Below are positions 8,663-17,587 of a stretch of 64,000 bases of DNA, piece by piece. Position numbers and translations under genes: made by a program. Positions within the stretch are counted from its first letter, which is position 1. Each line of letters begins with the position of its first letter. The notes beneath the pieces are model-generated. The model did no database searches. It was not told the DNA's origin and saw nothing but the letters and a program-made list of their open reading frames with translations. Source of the stretch: AWTP1-13 sp050248715 (GTDB lineage Bacteria; Pseudomonadota; Alphaproteobacteria; Rhizobiales; Hyphomicrobiaceae); the NCBI GenBank assembly GCA_050248715.1, contig JBFWRV010000029.1, forward strand, positions 1 through 64,000. Reading direction: 5' to 3'.

Positions 8663-9087
8663 GGGGCGCCTCCGTCGTTCAAGGGACTGTCATGATCAAC
8701 TCTTGCAGGCGCAATTTCAAGCACAGAGGCGAGGCGGCGGACACGGCGCGATCGGACGCAGGCGATCCGAAAAAATCCCAGCAAAGTCCACGAGTTCGCC
8801 ACGGAGCGACCGCTGCTGCGCCGCTTTGGACCGTATACTTGCGACATCGGCACTCGGCCCGGTCCAATCAGGCCTCGGAATCTAGCCCCCTAGTCCCCCC
8901 GAGCCTTCTCTCCTTGGACCGGGCATTTTTTTGCGGCCGCGCTCGTCGTACGCGTGGCAGCGAGTTGCGCCCCTTGACCTTTGCGCGCCCGCCGTGGCAT
9001 TAGCGACGGCAAGGGGCTCATCGCGATTGCCCCGTGAGGCGGCAGCCCAAAGATCGCGTCCACGCTTCCCTGAAGGGAATGGACGCC
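8663..9087 (+). promoter_or_regulatory. 425-bp gap before chrB with a candidate transcription attenuator (8825-8932)
   Basis: No convincing gene lies here. A perfect 11-bp inverted repeat pairs 8857-8867 with 8914-8924, and inner complementary segments are 8870-8878 with 8899-8906 and CTAG-CCCC-CTAG at 8882-8893. It is followed by A and seven T (8926-8932), so on the plus strand it looks like an intrinsic terminator. An upstream copy of the 3' arm, TTGGACCG at 8826-8833, can pair instead with 8860-8867 and would disrupt the terminator. The chrB start is about 150 bases further on. It could instead end a small RNA. Confidence 0.5.
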
Positions 9088-9905
9088 ATGCCGTCGACAA
9101 CCGAAATCACCGTTCCACAGCTCGCTCGCCCATTGGCCTGCCCCGCGCGCCGGCCATCATCGACGTGCGCACCGGGGAGGACCTCACCGCCGATCCGCGC
9201 ATGCTGCCGGGTTCCCGCCACCGGCACTTCGGGGATGTCGCCGGTTGGGCCTCGCAGTATACGGATAAATCAATTGTCGTCGTGTGTCAGAAGGGCCGCA
9301 AGCTGAGTCAGGGGGTTGCCGCCTGGCTGCGGCACGAGGGACTGGACGCGCAGACGCTGGAAGGCGGCATCGAGGCCTGGCGCACTGGGGGAGAGCTCTT
9401 GGTGCGAACGGACAAACTGCCGGCAAGGGATCCGCAAGGCCGCACTGTCTGGGTCACGCGCGCCCGGCCCAAGGTTGACCGCATTGCCTGTCCCTGGCTG
9501 ATCCGGCGCTTCATCGATCCGGACGCAGTGTTCCTGTTCGTAGCACCCTCCGAGGTGACGGCAGTGGCGGAGCGGTTCGGCGCCACGCCCTTCGACATCG
9601 ATGATGTCTTCTGGAGCCACCGCGGCGAGACCTGCACCTTCGACACCATGCTCGAGGAGTTCGCGCTGCGATCCGAGCCTTTGCTCCGATTGGCCCTGAT
9701 CGTGCGCGGCGCCGATACGGCACGGCTCGACCTGACCCCCCAGTCGGCCGGGCTGCTGGCCGCGTCCCTCGGCCTCTCGCGCATGTTTCGCAACGACCTC
9801 GAGCAACTTGACGCAGGCTTCCAGCTCTATGATGCCTTTTACCGCTGGTGCCGCGATGCGACGGGCGAGAGCCACAACTGGCCCACGGTCAAGACGTCCG
9901 GCTGA
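9088..9905 (+). CDS. chrB: Chromate resistance protein ChrB-type, rhodanese-like N-terminus (apparent frameshift near 9130)
   Basis: The product has a rhodanese-like N-terminal part (PAIIDVRTGEDLTADPR, then VVVCQKGRKLSQGVAAWL with the rhodanese Cys). It is followed by the ChrB domain (TRARPKVDRIACPWLIRRF; GETCTFDTMLEEF). ChrB proteins regulate or support chromate resistance with ChrA. The natural start MPSTTEITVPQLAR is in a different frame from the remainder: the frames meet at about 9121-9135, and adding one base there would give ...QLARPIGLPRAPAIID. The span is two bases over a multiple of three. Either the assembly has a one-base error or the gene is damaged. chrA starts 13 bases downstream. 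Confidence 0.75.
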
Positions 9906-9918
9906 GGGGGAGCTTCGC

Positions 9919-11247
9919 ATGCCAAATGCGCCCACGATCGCCACGGCCAACATCGGCGGCGCGCAGCCTCCAACCTTCGCCGAGGCCGCACGACTTTGGG
10001 CCCGGATCGGACTCATCAACTTCGGCGGCCCGGCAGGGCAGATCGCGCTCATGCACCGCACACTGGTGGATGAAAGGAAGTGGATCGACGAGGGGCGCTA
10101 CCTGTCGGCCCTCAACTTCTGCATGCTGCTGCCGGGCCCCGAGGCGATGCAGCTTGCCACCTACGTCGGCTGGCGGCTGCACGGCCTCAAGGGCGGGCTG
10201 ACAGCCGGGCTGCTGTTCATAGCCCCGGGTGCCCTGGTCGTACTCGTGCTCTCGGCGCTCTACGCAGCATTCGGCAAGCTGCCGCTTGCGGAAGCCCTGT
10301 TCCTGGGCGTCAAGGCTGCCGTGCTGGCAATCGTCGTCGAAGCGCTGTTGCGTATCGCCAGGCGCGCGCTCAAGGGGCAGGCCGATTGGCTTGTCGCCGC
10401 GGCAGCCTTCATCGGCATCTTCCTGCTCAAGGTACCGTTCCCGCTGATCGTCATCGCTGCCGCCCTGGTCGGCTTCTGGAGCGGCGGGCGGGCTGCCGAT
10501 GCGCCGCTCGCCTCGGCACCGCCCGCGTCCGTGACTGTGTGGCAGACCCTGCGCACCGTTGCGATCTGGCTCGCCATCTGGATGGTGCCGCTAGCGGTCG
10601 TCAGGTTCCTTTTCGGTCCCGGTCACGTGCTGAGCGAGATCGGCTGGTTCTTTTCCAAGCTTGCAGTCATGACCTTCGGTGGCGCTTATGCGGTCCTCGC
10701 CTACATGGCTCAGGACGTGGTGGAGCATTACCGCTGGCTGCACGCGGGCGAGATGCTGGACGGCCTCGGGCTGGCGGAGACCACGCCGGGTCCTCTCATC
10801 CTCGTCACCGAATTCGTCGGCTTCCTGGCCGCGTTTCGCGAGGGCGGCGGCAACGCCTGGGCGATGGGCGTGCTCGGCGCCCTCGTGACGCTATGGGCCA
10901 CGTTCGCTCCCTGCTTCTTGTGGATCTTCGCCGGCGCGCCCTATATCGAGCGCCTGAACGCCGAGCCGCGCCTGAAGGCGGCGCTGGCAGCCGTCACCGC
11001 CGCCGTCGTCGGCGTGATCTTGAACCTTACCGTCTGGTTCGCGCTGCAGGTGCTCTTCGGCCGGGTCGGCGAATGGCGGATCGGCCTGCTGCACATCTCG
11101 ACGCCCGATCCGGCGACGTTGAACTTGAACGCGCTGGCGCTGTCGCTGCTCGCCGCCGTGCTGCTGTTCGCGCTGCACCGCGGTGTGCTGACAACGCTGG
11201 CCGTATGCAGCGCCGCGGCGCTGGCGGCCTTCATGATGGGCTTGTGA
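9919..11247 (+). CDS. chrA: Chromate efflux transporter ChrA
   Basis: The 442-residue membrane protein belongs to the long CHR family, with two homologous halves of about six helices each. Both halves carry the family signature: RIGLINFGGPAGQIALMH with LPGPEAMQLATYVGW in the first, and LAVMTFGGAYAVLAYMAQ with ETTPGPLILVTEFVGFLAAF in the second. It exports chromate from the cytoplasm, driven by the membrane potential. A GAGGGGGAG site precedes the ATG. It forms a two-gene operon with chrB. Confidence 0.94.
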   Translation: MPNAPTIATANIGGAQPPTFAEAARLWARIGLINFGGPAGQIALMHRTLVDERKWIDEGRYLSALNFCMLLPGPEAMQLATYVGWRLHGLKGGLTAGLLFIAPGALVVLVLSALYAAFGKLPLAEALFLGVKAAVLAIVVEALLRIARRALKGQADWLVAAAAFIGIFLLKVPFPLIVIAAALVGFWSGGRAADAPLASAPPASVTVWQTLRTVAIWLAIWMVPLAVVRFLFGPGHVLSEIGWFFSKLAVMTFGGAYAVLAYMAQDVVEHYRWLHAGEMLDGLGLAETTPGPLILVTEFVGFLAAFREGGGNAWAMGVLGALVTLWATFAPCFLWIFAGAPYIERLNAEPRLKAALAAVTAAVVGVILNLTVWFALQVLFGRVGEWRIGLLHISTPDPATLNLNALALSLLAAVLLFALHRGVLTTLAVCSAAALAAFMMGL

Positions 11248-11268
11248 GCTTTCGCGTTGCAGCCAGGG

Positions 11269-11817
11269 TCAGCCGGAGGCGGTGCTTCTCTCCACCGGAG
11301 TTGACGCGTCGCCCTCGCCCAGCGGCAGCTGCATGATCACGGAGTCGAGCCACCGACCGAACTTGTAGCCGACGGAGTGGATCGTGCCGCAGAAGGTGAA
11401 GCCGGCCCGACGATGCAGCGCGATCGACGCGGAGCTCGCCGAATCGCCGATCACCGCCACCATCAGCCGGAACCCATCCCCCGTGCACGTGCTGACGAGC
11501 CGGTCGAGCAGCAATTTCCCAATACCTTTACCCTGTGCGTCCGGCGCGATGTAGATAGAGTTCTCGACGGTGAAGCGGTAGCCCGGCCGCGAGCGATAGG
11601 GACCCGCGTAAGCGTAGCCGGCGACGCGGCCATCGAGTTCGGCGACAAAATAGGGATAGCCGGCCTCCGTCAGGGACCTGAACCGACGCAGCATCTCCTC
11701 CTCGCCCGGCGGCTCCACCTCGAAGCTCGCTGTGCCGGCAAGCACGGCGGGACGGTAGATCGCGGCAATGACGGGGATGTCGGCGGCTATGGCGGGGCGG
11801 ATCGTGGGCTGCGTCAT
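11269..11817 (-). CDS. GNAT-family N-acetyltransferase, phosphinothricin-acetyltransferase-like
   Basis: The 182-residue protein has the GNAT fold. The opening IRPAIAADIPVIAAIYRPAV and the acetyl-CoA loop APDAQGKGIGKLLLDRLV (pattern Q/RxxGxG/A) identify it. GYAYAGPYRSRPGYRFTVENSIYI is typical of the Pat/YwnH group that acetylates phosphinothricin or methionine derivatives. The true substrate is unknown. The ATG at 11817 matches homologues (MTQPTIRPA). It is convergent with chrA and lies downstream of the Bax-inhibitor terminator on the same strand. Confidence 0.85.
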   Translation of the reverse strand: MTQPTIRPAIAADIPVIAAIYRPAVLAGTASFEVEPPGEEEMLRRFRSLTEAGYPYFVAELDGRVAGYAYAGPYRSRPGYRFTVENSIYIAPDAQGKGIGKLLLDRLVSTCTGDGFRLMVAVIGDSASSASIALHRRAGFTFCGTIHSVGYKFGRWLDSVIMQLPLGEGDASTPVERSTASG

Positions 11818-11861
11818 CGGCACGTCTTGAGTGATCGGGAAACCGAATCTGCCGCAGCACA

Positions 11862-11899
11862 GCACAAAAAGCAAAGGGCCCCGCCGTGGCGGGGCCCTT
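11862..11899 (-). terminator. Rho-independent terminator after the Bax-inhibitor-like gene
   Basis: Arms 11874-11885 and 11888-11899 are perfectly complementary (12 bp, strongly GC). On the minus strand the hairpin is followed by TGCTTTTTG. It ends the gene at 11924-12679 and separates it from the GNAT gene. Confidence 0.85.
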
Positions 11900-11923
11900 G
11901 CCTATCACGTTTTTGCCGGCCGC

Positions 11924-12679
11924 TTACTCGCGATTGCCGAACAGCTGCAGCAACATGACGAACAGGTTGATGAAGTCGAGGTAGAGGTTCAGCGCCCCCA
12001 TGATCGCAGCCTTCGTGGCGGCGGTCGCGTCGCCCATCACCTCGTAATAGCCATCCTTGATCCGCTGCGTGTCGTAGGCGGTCAGGCCCGCAAACACCAG
12101 CACGCCGATCACGGAGATAGCGAACTGCAGGGCACTCGACTGCAGGAAGATGTTGACCAGCGCAGCGATCACGATGCCGATCACGCCCATTATCAGGAAC
12201 GAACCCCAGCCGGAGAGATTGCGCTTGGTGGTGTAGCCGTAGAGACTTAGGCCACCGAACGCCGCCGCGGTGACGAAGAAAACCTGCGCAATCGACTGCC
12301 CCGTGAACACGAGGAAGATCGACGACAGAGACAGCCCCATCACTGCAGCGAATAGCCAGAAGGCCAGCTGTGCTCCGCCAACGCTCATCTTGTAGATGCG
12401 CATGGAGAGGAAGAATACGAACGCGATTGGCGCCAGCATGATCACCCACTTGAGGGGGGACGTGTAGATCAGCTGGCCGAACTCGGTCAGCGCCCTGCCA
12501 CCCGACGGTCCCTGGGTGATAGCGGCCTGAGCGGTCATATAGGCGACCACTCCGGTCAAGAATACGCCACCGGCCATGTAGTTGTAGACACGCAGCATGT
12601 AAGCGCGCAGTCCCTCGTCCACCTGGACGTCGGCACGGGCGCCGGTACCGGCCGCATACCTGTTGTCGATCTGAGCCAT
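11924..12679 (-). CDS. Bax inhibitor-1/YccA family membrane protein
   Basis: The 251-residue protein has seven predicted membrane helices. It carries the family C-terminal motif with two acidic residues in the last helices (AGLTAYDTQRIK and NLYLDFINLFVMLLQLFG). Members act as pH-gated calcium leak channels or interact with FtsH; the role here is not shown. Homologues begin near (M)xxxDxRYaxGxGARAD, so ATG 12679 is preferred; an in-frame ATG at 12691 is equally readable. An inverted repeat lies in its promoter region (12714-12787). Confidence 0.9.
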   Translation of the reverse strand: MAQIDNRYAAGTGARADVQVDEGLRAYMLRVYNYMAGGVFLTGVVAYMTAQAAITQGPSGGRALTEFGQLIYTSPLKWVIMLAPIAFVFFLSMRIYKMSVGGAQLAFWLFAAVMGLSLSSIFLVFTGQSIAQVFFVTAAAFGGLSLYGYTTKRNLSGWGSFLIMGVIGIVIAALVNIFLQSSALQFAISVIGVLVFAGLTAYDTQRIKDGYYEVMGDATAATKAAIMGALNLYLDFINLFVMLLQLFGNRE

Positions 12680-12713
12680 TGTGTGATCCATCCCTTCTTC
12701 AGCCCGATGGCTG

Positions 12714-12787
12714 GCATACCAATTATGGCCGCGGGTCCCTATGGAAGCAAGGACTGCACGTCCGGACTTGGTTCAAATTTGGTATGC
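12714..12787. repeat. Inverted repeat GCATACCAA ... TTGGTATGC in the promoter region
   Basis: GCATACCAA at 12714-12722 and its exact complement at 12779-12787 flank 56 bases. They sit upstream of the Bax-inhibitor-like gene and downstream of the YbbP-like gene. It may be an operator pair or a chance repeat. Confidence 0.4.
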
Positions 12788-12830
12788 AAGGCAGCCCAAA
12801 ACAAGGCCTCCAGTCACACGGTTAACACAA

Positions 12831-15410
12831 TCACTCCGCCCGCAGATAGGGCACGGGCCGCGCCCGCAGCACGCGCCAAGTGCCGAAACCGCCGAAAAGC
12901 GCTACCAACCCGGTTGCGGTCAGCAACGCCTGCGCCGCCGCCACGCCGGAAAAAGTGAACTCGACGTCCATCACCGATGTGAGGGTTATCCAGGCAGCGA
13001 CGCTGCCGATCAGCAGCGCAATGAACGATGTGAGGAACGCCAGCACCAGGTATTCCGCAAGGTGCGACAGGAGGATGCGCCGGCTGGTTGCCCCGAGCGC
13101 CTTGAGGATCACGGCCTGCTGGATGCGCCGGCGCTGGGCTGTTGCAAGGGCCCCGGCCAGCACGAGGGCCCCGGCCAACAGCGTGACCCCGCCGGCCGCA
13201 CGCACAGCGATCATCACGCGACTGAAGATCGCGTTGAACGCATCGATGGCATCCTTGACGCGGATGGCGGTCGTCGCGGGGAATTCGCGGCCGATCGCCT
13301 GGGCCAGCCTGGCATCGTCGGCGAGTGCGGTGCCCTTGGCCAGCGTCACCGTCGTGAGCAGGTTGTGCGGGGCACCGGCGAGCGTGTTGGGCGAGTATAC
13401 CAGCACGAAATTGAGAGACAGGCTCTCCCACTTCACCTCGCGCAGATTGGCGATCCGCGCCGTCACGTTACGGCCAAGCACATTCACGGTAACGGTATCG
13501 CCGATCTTGAGCCCCAAGCCCTTGGCGATGGCCGCCTCGAAAGAGACGAGAGGCTCGCCGTCGTAATTCGCCCGCCACCACGTGCCGGCAACCACCGACG
13601 ATCCGTCGGGAACATCCTCGGAGTAGGTCAAGCCCCGATCGCCGTTGAGCACCCACTGCGCTTCCGGCGCCGCCTTGACCTGCTCGACCGGTCGGTCGCC
13701 GAGCTTCACCATCCGGCCGCGCAGCATCGGCGCCTCCTGCACCTTGGCACTCGGGGCAAGCTTGGCAACCAGCGCGTGGAACGCCTCGCTCTCCGCGCGC
13801 TTGACGTCGAGCACGAAGTAGTCCGGGCTCTCGTCGGGCAGGCGGCTCGTCAGCTCGTTGACGATGGAGGCATCGACAAGGCCGACAGCAACGAGCAGCG
13901 ACAGGCCGGTTCCCAGCGAAAGCACGACCGAGCGCGTAAGTCCGCCGGGCGCCCCGAGGCTGCCGATGGCAAGGGCCAGCTCAGGCTGCCGCGGACGCTT
14001 CACGCGCCTCGCCCCCCAGGCGATGGCCGTCCCCAGCCCGGTGAATACCGCGAACACCCCCACGACGCCGAGGCAGTAGTAGAGCGCCAGCAGACGCGCT
14101 TCCGCCGTGAGAATGGCCAGGCATGCGAGCAGGATGGCCGCACCGGCCGCAAGGACGATGATGCGCGGGCGCGGCAGCACCCGCTCCGGCGCCACCTCAT
14201 CGCGGAAGAGGACGCCGGCGCGCACCTGCTCGGCCCTGCCGAGCGGCCACAAGGCAAACAGCAAAGACACCAACAGCCCATAGACCACCGCGGTGAGCAG
14301 GCTACGGGCGCTGACGGTGAGGTCGGCCTTGATCGGCAGCATGTCGCCGGCCATGGCCGTCAGGGCCAGGGGAATGAAGAAACCGAGCGCAATGCCAAGG
14401 GCGATGCCGATGCCGGCAATGAGCATCACTTGCAGCAGGTGGATGGCGAGGATCGTCCCGCTGGTGGCGCCGACGCTCTTGAACGCGGCGATCACCTTGC
14501 GCCGGCGATCGATGTAGGTGGCAACCGCATTGGCGACGCCGACGCCGCCCACCATCAAGGCCGTGAGTCCGACCAGCGTGAGAAACTGACGCAACCGCTC
14601 CAGCGTGCGGGAGACTTGTGGGGAGGGGTCACGCCGATCGCGCACGGTAAAGCCGGCCTCGGGCAGTGCCTGCTTCACCCGCTCCCGGAACGTCGTGAGC
14701 CCAGCGTCGGATCGGCCCGCGTTGTTGCCGAGCTTGAGGGCATAGCGCCAGCCGACGAGACTCCCCGGCTCGATGAGCCCGGCACTCTGCAACGTGTCGA
14801 GCGAGACCAGCACGCGCGGTCCGGTCGTCAGCCGTTCCATGAGCTTGTCGGGCTCGGCAGTGATGGTGGCGACGACCGGAACCTCGATCGTGCCAAGGGA
14901 GATGCGGTCGCCGACCTTGAGGCGCAGCCGTTCGAGCAGGATGGGGTCGACCACGGCGACCTGGCCGCGGCGGATCGTATCCTCCAGAGAGGCCCCGCCC
15001 GAAAGCGCGACCGCGCCGACCAGCGGATAGGCTGCATCCACCCCCTTGAGCTCGACGAGGGCCTGGTCGCTGCGGTCCGGGCGACGGGCCATCGCCCGCA
15101 TGCTGGCCGTCTCGCTCACCTGGCCCTGCTTCCACAGCCAAGCGCGCACCGCGCCTTCGGCCGGCTTGTGCGGCCGCGACAACGTCACGTCGCCGCCGAG
15201 CAGAGCCTCGCCCTGGCGCTCGAAACTTGCGCGCAGTGCATCCGCCAACGCGCCCACGCCCGTGATGACGGCGACGCCGAGCGCTACGCATGCGATGAAG
15301 ACATAGAACCCCCTGAGGCCGTTGCGTTGCTCGCGCAGCGCCAGACTGACCGAAAGCGGCATGCGGCGTGACGGGCGCCTGGCGTCCGCCTCTGTGACCG
15401 CCACCGTCAT
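12831..15410 (-). CDS. ABC transporter permease, YbbP/FtsX-type
   Basis: The 859-residue inner-membrane protein has the YbbP architecture. There is one N-terminal helix (FYVFIACVALGVAVITGVGA), a periplasmic MacB-PCD-like domain, FtsX helices near residues 260-400, further helices around 410-470, a second periplasmic domain, and a final FtsX block (LAEYLVLAFLTSFIALLIG). It overlaps the ATPase gene by 4 bases (ATGA). With the ATPase it forms a YbbA-YbbP type complex, next to a TesA-like esterase as in E. coli. Proposed roles are lipid or toxic-ester export; the substrate is unknown. Confidence 0.92.
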   Translation of the reverse strand: MTVAVTEADARRPSRRMPLSVSLALREQRNGLRGFYVFIACVALGVAVITGVGALADALRASFERQGEALLGGDVTLSRPHKPAEGAVRAWLWKQGQVSETASMRAMARRPDRSDQALVELKGVDAAYPLVGAVALSGGASLEDTIRRGQVAVVDPILLERLRLKVGDRISLGTIEVPVVATITAEPDKLMERLTTGPRVLVSLDTLQSAGLIEPGSLVGWRYALKLGNNAGRSDAGLTTFRERVKQALPEAGFTVRDRRDPSPQVSRTLERLRQFLTLVGLTALMVGGVGVANAVATYIDRRRKVIAAFKSVGATSGTILAIHLLQVMLIAGIGIALGIALGFFIPLALTAMAGDMLPIKADLTVSARSLLTAVVYGLLVSLLFALWPLGRAEQVRAGVLFRDEVAPERVLPRPRIIVLAAGAAILLACLAILTAEARLLALYYCLGVVGVFAVFTGLGTAIAWGARRVKRPRQPELALAIGSLGAPGGLTRSVVLSLGTGLSLLVAVGLVDASIVNELTSRLPDESPDYFVLDVKRAESEAFHALVAKLAPSAKVQEAPMLRGRMVKLGDRPVEQVKAAPEAQWVLNGDRGLTYSEDVPDGSSVVAGTWWRANYDGEPLVSFEAAIAKGLGLKIGDTVTVNVLGRNVTARIANLREVKWESLSLNFVLVYSPNTLAGAPHNLLTTVTLAKGTALADDARLAQAIGREFPATTAIRVKDAIDAFNAIFSRVMIAVRAAGGVTLLAGALVLAGALATAQRRRIQQAVILKALGATSRRILLSHLAEYLVLAFLTSFIALLIGSVAAWITLTSVMDVEFTFSGVAAAQALLTATGLVALFGGFGTWRVLRARPVPYLRAE

Positions 15411-16096
15411 GCGCGCACCAGCTCTGCCCCGGCGATCTCGCCGTTGGCCATGCGCACCACGCGGCTGCAGCGCTCCGCAAGCTTGGCATCGTGCGTGACG
15501 AGAACCAGCGTTGCCTGCCGACGCCGCTGCAGCCCGAACAGCAGATCCACGACCTGCTCGCCGGTCTTGCCGTCGAGATTGCCCGTTGGCTCGTCGGCCA
15601 GGATGAGCTGCGGCCGCGGGCTCAGCGCCCGCGCGATGGCAACACGCTGCTGCTCGCCGCCCGAAAGCTGAGCCGGAAAGTGATCCGCGCGGTGTGCCAG
15701 CCCCACCTCGCCGAGCAGCGCGGCGGCCGTCTCGAACGCGTCGGCCCTGCCCGCGAACTCCAGGGGCAGCGCCACGTTCTCGAGCGCCGTCATGGTAGGC
15801 ACCAGGTGGAAGGACTGGAACACGATGCCGATGTTGCTGCCGCGGATCAGGGCCAGCTCGTCCTCGCTGAGCCCCGTGAAATCGTGTCCGGCGACGCGCA
15901 CCGCACCAGAGGAGGCCCGTTCCAGCCCGGCAACAATCATCAGCAGCGATGTCTTGCCCGATCCGCTGGGCCCGACCACGGCAACCGATTCGCCGGCTGA
16001 AATATCAAGGTCGATGCCCTTTAGAATCTCGACCGGCCCCGCTCGGCTGGCCAAGGTCAGCGAAACCTCGCGAAGGGCGATGACAGCGTCTGGCAC
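15407..16096 (-). CDS. ABC transporter ATP-binding protein, YbbA/LolD-type
   Basis: The 229-residue ATPase has Walker A (GPSGSGKTS), a Q-loop (GIVFQSFHLVPTMTALENV), the signature LSGGEQQRVAIARAL, Walker B (LILADEPTGNLD) and the H-loop (LVTHD). The TGNLD motif places it in the MacB/LolD/YbbA group that partners FtsX-type permeases. The start is a GTG at 16096 with a GGGAG element upstream. It overlaps the permease gene by 4 bases and is divergent from the TesA-like gene. Confidence 0.93.
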   Translation of the reverse strand: MPDAVIALREVSLTLASRAGPVEILKGIDLDISAGESVAVVGPSGSGKTSLLMIVAGLERASSGAVRVAGHDFTGLSEDELALIRGSNIGIVFQSFHLVPTMTALENVALPLEFAGRADAFETAAALLGEVGLAHRADHFPAQLSGGEQQRVAIARALSPRPQLILADEPTGNLDGKTGEQVVDLLFGLQRRRQATLVLVTHDAKLAERCSRVVRMANGEIAGAELVRA

Positions 16097-16210
16097 GATC
16101 GCGGGGCGCTCCCGCCCGAGGGCTTGCCTCAGGCTCTGCGAGTTTCTACGTCACTGTGTCTGCGTCATCGGCGACTGCTGGAACGCCACCTGCAACAGGA
16201 AAGACATCCG

Positions 16211-16933
16211 ATGCGGAAGGTGCCATCGAAGGTCACGCGGGCAAACATGGTGCTTCCCGTTCTCCTCTGCAATCTGCTCAGCAGACGCAACTGGCTTGCG
16301 GCAGCCCTTGTCACCCTTCTGCTCGCCCCGACTATAGCTAATGCAATCGAACCGCTGCGCATCGTCGTATTCGGGGACAGCTTGGTGGCAGGCTACAGGC
16401 TGCCCCCCAGCGACGCCTTCCCGGCGCAGCTGGAACGCGCGCTGAAGGCTCGTGGCCATGCCGTGGAAGTGATCAACGCCGGAGTTTCCGGCGACACGAC
16501 GGCGGCCGGGCTCGCCCGCGTGCGTTGGTCTGTGCCGGAGAACACAAATGCGGTCATTCTCGAGCTCGGTGGCAACGATGCCTTGCGCGGACTCGACCCG
16601 GCGCAGGCAAGGGCCAACCTCGACAAGATCATCACCACGCTCAAGGCGGGGGGCAGCGAGGTGCTGCTTGCCGGCATGATGGCGCCGCGCAACCTGGGCC
16701 CCGACTACGTGCGCAAGTTCGATGCCATCTATGCGGACTTGGCACGCAAGTACGACCTTGTTTTCTACCCGTTCTTTCTCGACGGCATCGCCATGGACGC
16801 AAAACTCAATCTTGACGACGGCATGCATCCCAATGCCAGGGGCATCGCCGAGATCACGGCCAGGATACTCCCCACGGTCGAGCAGCTGATCGAGCGTGTG
16901 CGCGCCAAACGGCCAACCGCGCCGAAGGGCTGA
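16211..16933 (+). CDS. tesA: Arylesterase / TesA-like SGNH hydrolase, secreted
   Basis: The 240-residue protein is an SGNH hydrolase with a signal peptide (NWLAAALVTLLLAPTIANA). The blocks in order are I, VVFGDSLVAGY with the nucleophilic Ser; II, INAGVSGDTTAAGLAR with Gly; III, VILELGGNDALRG with Asn; and V, DDGMHPNARG with the Asp and His. This is the TesA / multifunctional acyl-CoA thioesterase I group, acting in the periplasm. It starts with ATG 16211 behind AGGA. It is divergent from the YbbA-YbbP genes, an arrangement known from other proteobacteria. thpR follows by 2 bases. Confidence 0.92.
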   Translation: MRKVPSKVTRANMVLPVLLCNLLSRRNWLAAALVTLLLAPTIANAIEPLRIVVFGDSLVAGYRLPPSDAFPAQLERALKARGHAVEVINAGVSGDTTAAGLARVRWSVPENTNAVILELGGNDALRGLDPAQARANLDKIITTLKAGGSEVLLAGMMAPRNLGPDYVRKFDAIYADLARKYDLVFYPFFLDGIAMDAKLNLDDGMHPNARGIAEITARILPTVEQLIERVRAKRPTAPKG

Positions 16934-16935
16934 GC

Positions 16936-17514
16936 ATGCCGAGGCTGTTCACCGCGATCGAGATCCCGCAGTCGATCCGGCAGCGGCTTGCCCTTATCCG
17001 CGCACCGCTGAGCGGTGCCAAGTGGATCGAGGCGGAGAACATGCACGTGACGCTGCGCTTTGCCGGCGACATCGATGAGCGCACGGCCGACGAGTTCGCT
17101 GGCGCCCTCGACGCGGTTCGCTGCCGACCGTTTCAGCTGTCGATCGCCGGCGTCGGAGCTTTCGGCGGCCGCGATCCCCGCGTGCTGTGGGCCGGCGTCG
17201 AGGCGGGGGACGAGTTGGACGCCCTGCACCGCGCCAACGAGCGCGCCGCCCGCGCAGCCGGTTTGGCGCCGGAGGGCCGCGCCTTCAAGGCGCACGTGAC
17301 GCTGGCCCGCATGCGCGGTGGCCGGCAGCAGGCGGTAGCCCGCTTCCTGGCGGAGAACGGCGCGCTCCGCACCGAGCCTTTCACGGCGACCAGCTTCGTC
17401 CTGCTCTCGGCCCGCCCCGGCAGCGGCGGGCCGCCGTATGTCGTCGAGGCCGAATACCCCTTCGAGGGCACCGAAGATTTCGATGATCCGGACGCTCTGA
17501 CGGCTGATGATTGA
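16936..17514 (+). CDS. thpR: RNA 2',3'-cyclic phosphodiesterase
   Basis: The 192-residue 2H-superfamily enzyme has both catalytic HxTx motifs, HVTLRFAG near residue 36 and HVTLARMR near residue 119. It opens 2',3'-cyclic phosphates on RNA and was first described as a 2'-5' RNA ligase (LigT). RLFTAIEIPQSIRQRL is the usual start. It lies 2 bases after the TesA-like gene and is probably co-transcribed with it. It is convergent with the ABC permease gene. Confidence 0.93.
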   Translation: MPRLFTAIEIPQSIRQRLALIRAPLSGAKWIEAENMHVTLRFAGDIDERTADEFAGALDAVRCRPFQLSIAGVGAFGGRDPRVLWAGVEAGDELDALHRANERAARAAGLAPEGRAFKAHVTLARMRGGRQQAVARFLAENGALRTEPFTATSFVLLSARPGSGGPPYVVEAEYPFEGTEDFDDPDALTADD

Positions 17515-17534
17515 GGCGCACGGCGTCGCCGTTG

Positions 17535-17570
17535 GTGTTGGGTCTTCGCTTCGCTTGACCCAACCTACGC
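17535..17570. repeat. Short interspersed palindromic repeat (GTTGGGTC...GACCCAACCTAC)
   Basis: GTTGGGTC (17537-17544) and GACCCAAC (17557-17564) are perfect complements around TTCGCTTCGCTT. The outer CCTACGC matches the arms of a second element between parA and parB (50886-50997). It lies between convergent genes and could help stop transcription from both sides, although no U-tract is present. Confidence 0.55.
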
Positions 17571-17587
17571 CTGACGACCAAGGCGCC

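Noticed and set aside
12741..15371. 876-codon open frame on the plus strand opposite the YbbP-like gene
   Set aside because: It is antisense to a gene with full-length family match and has His/Arg/Gly-rich low-complexity composition typical of GC-rich shadow frames.
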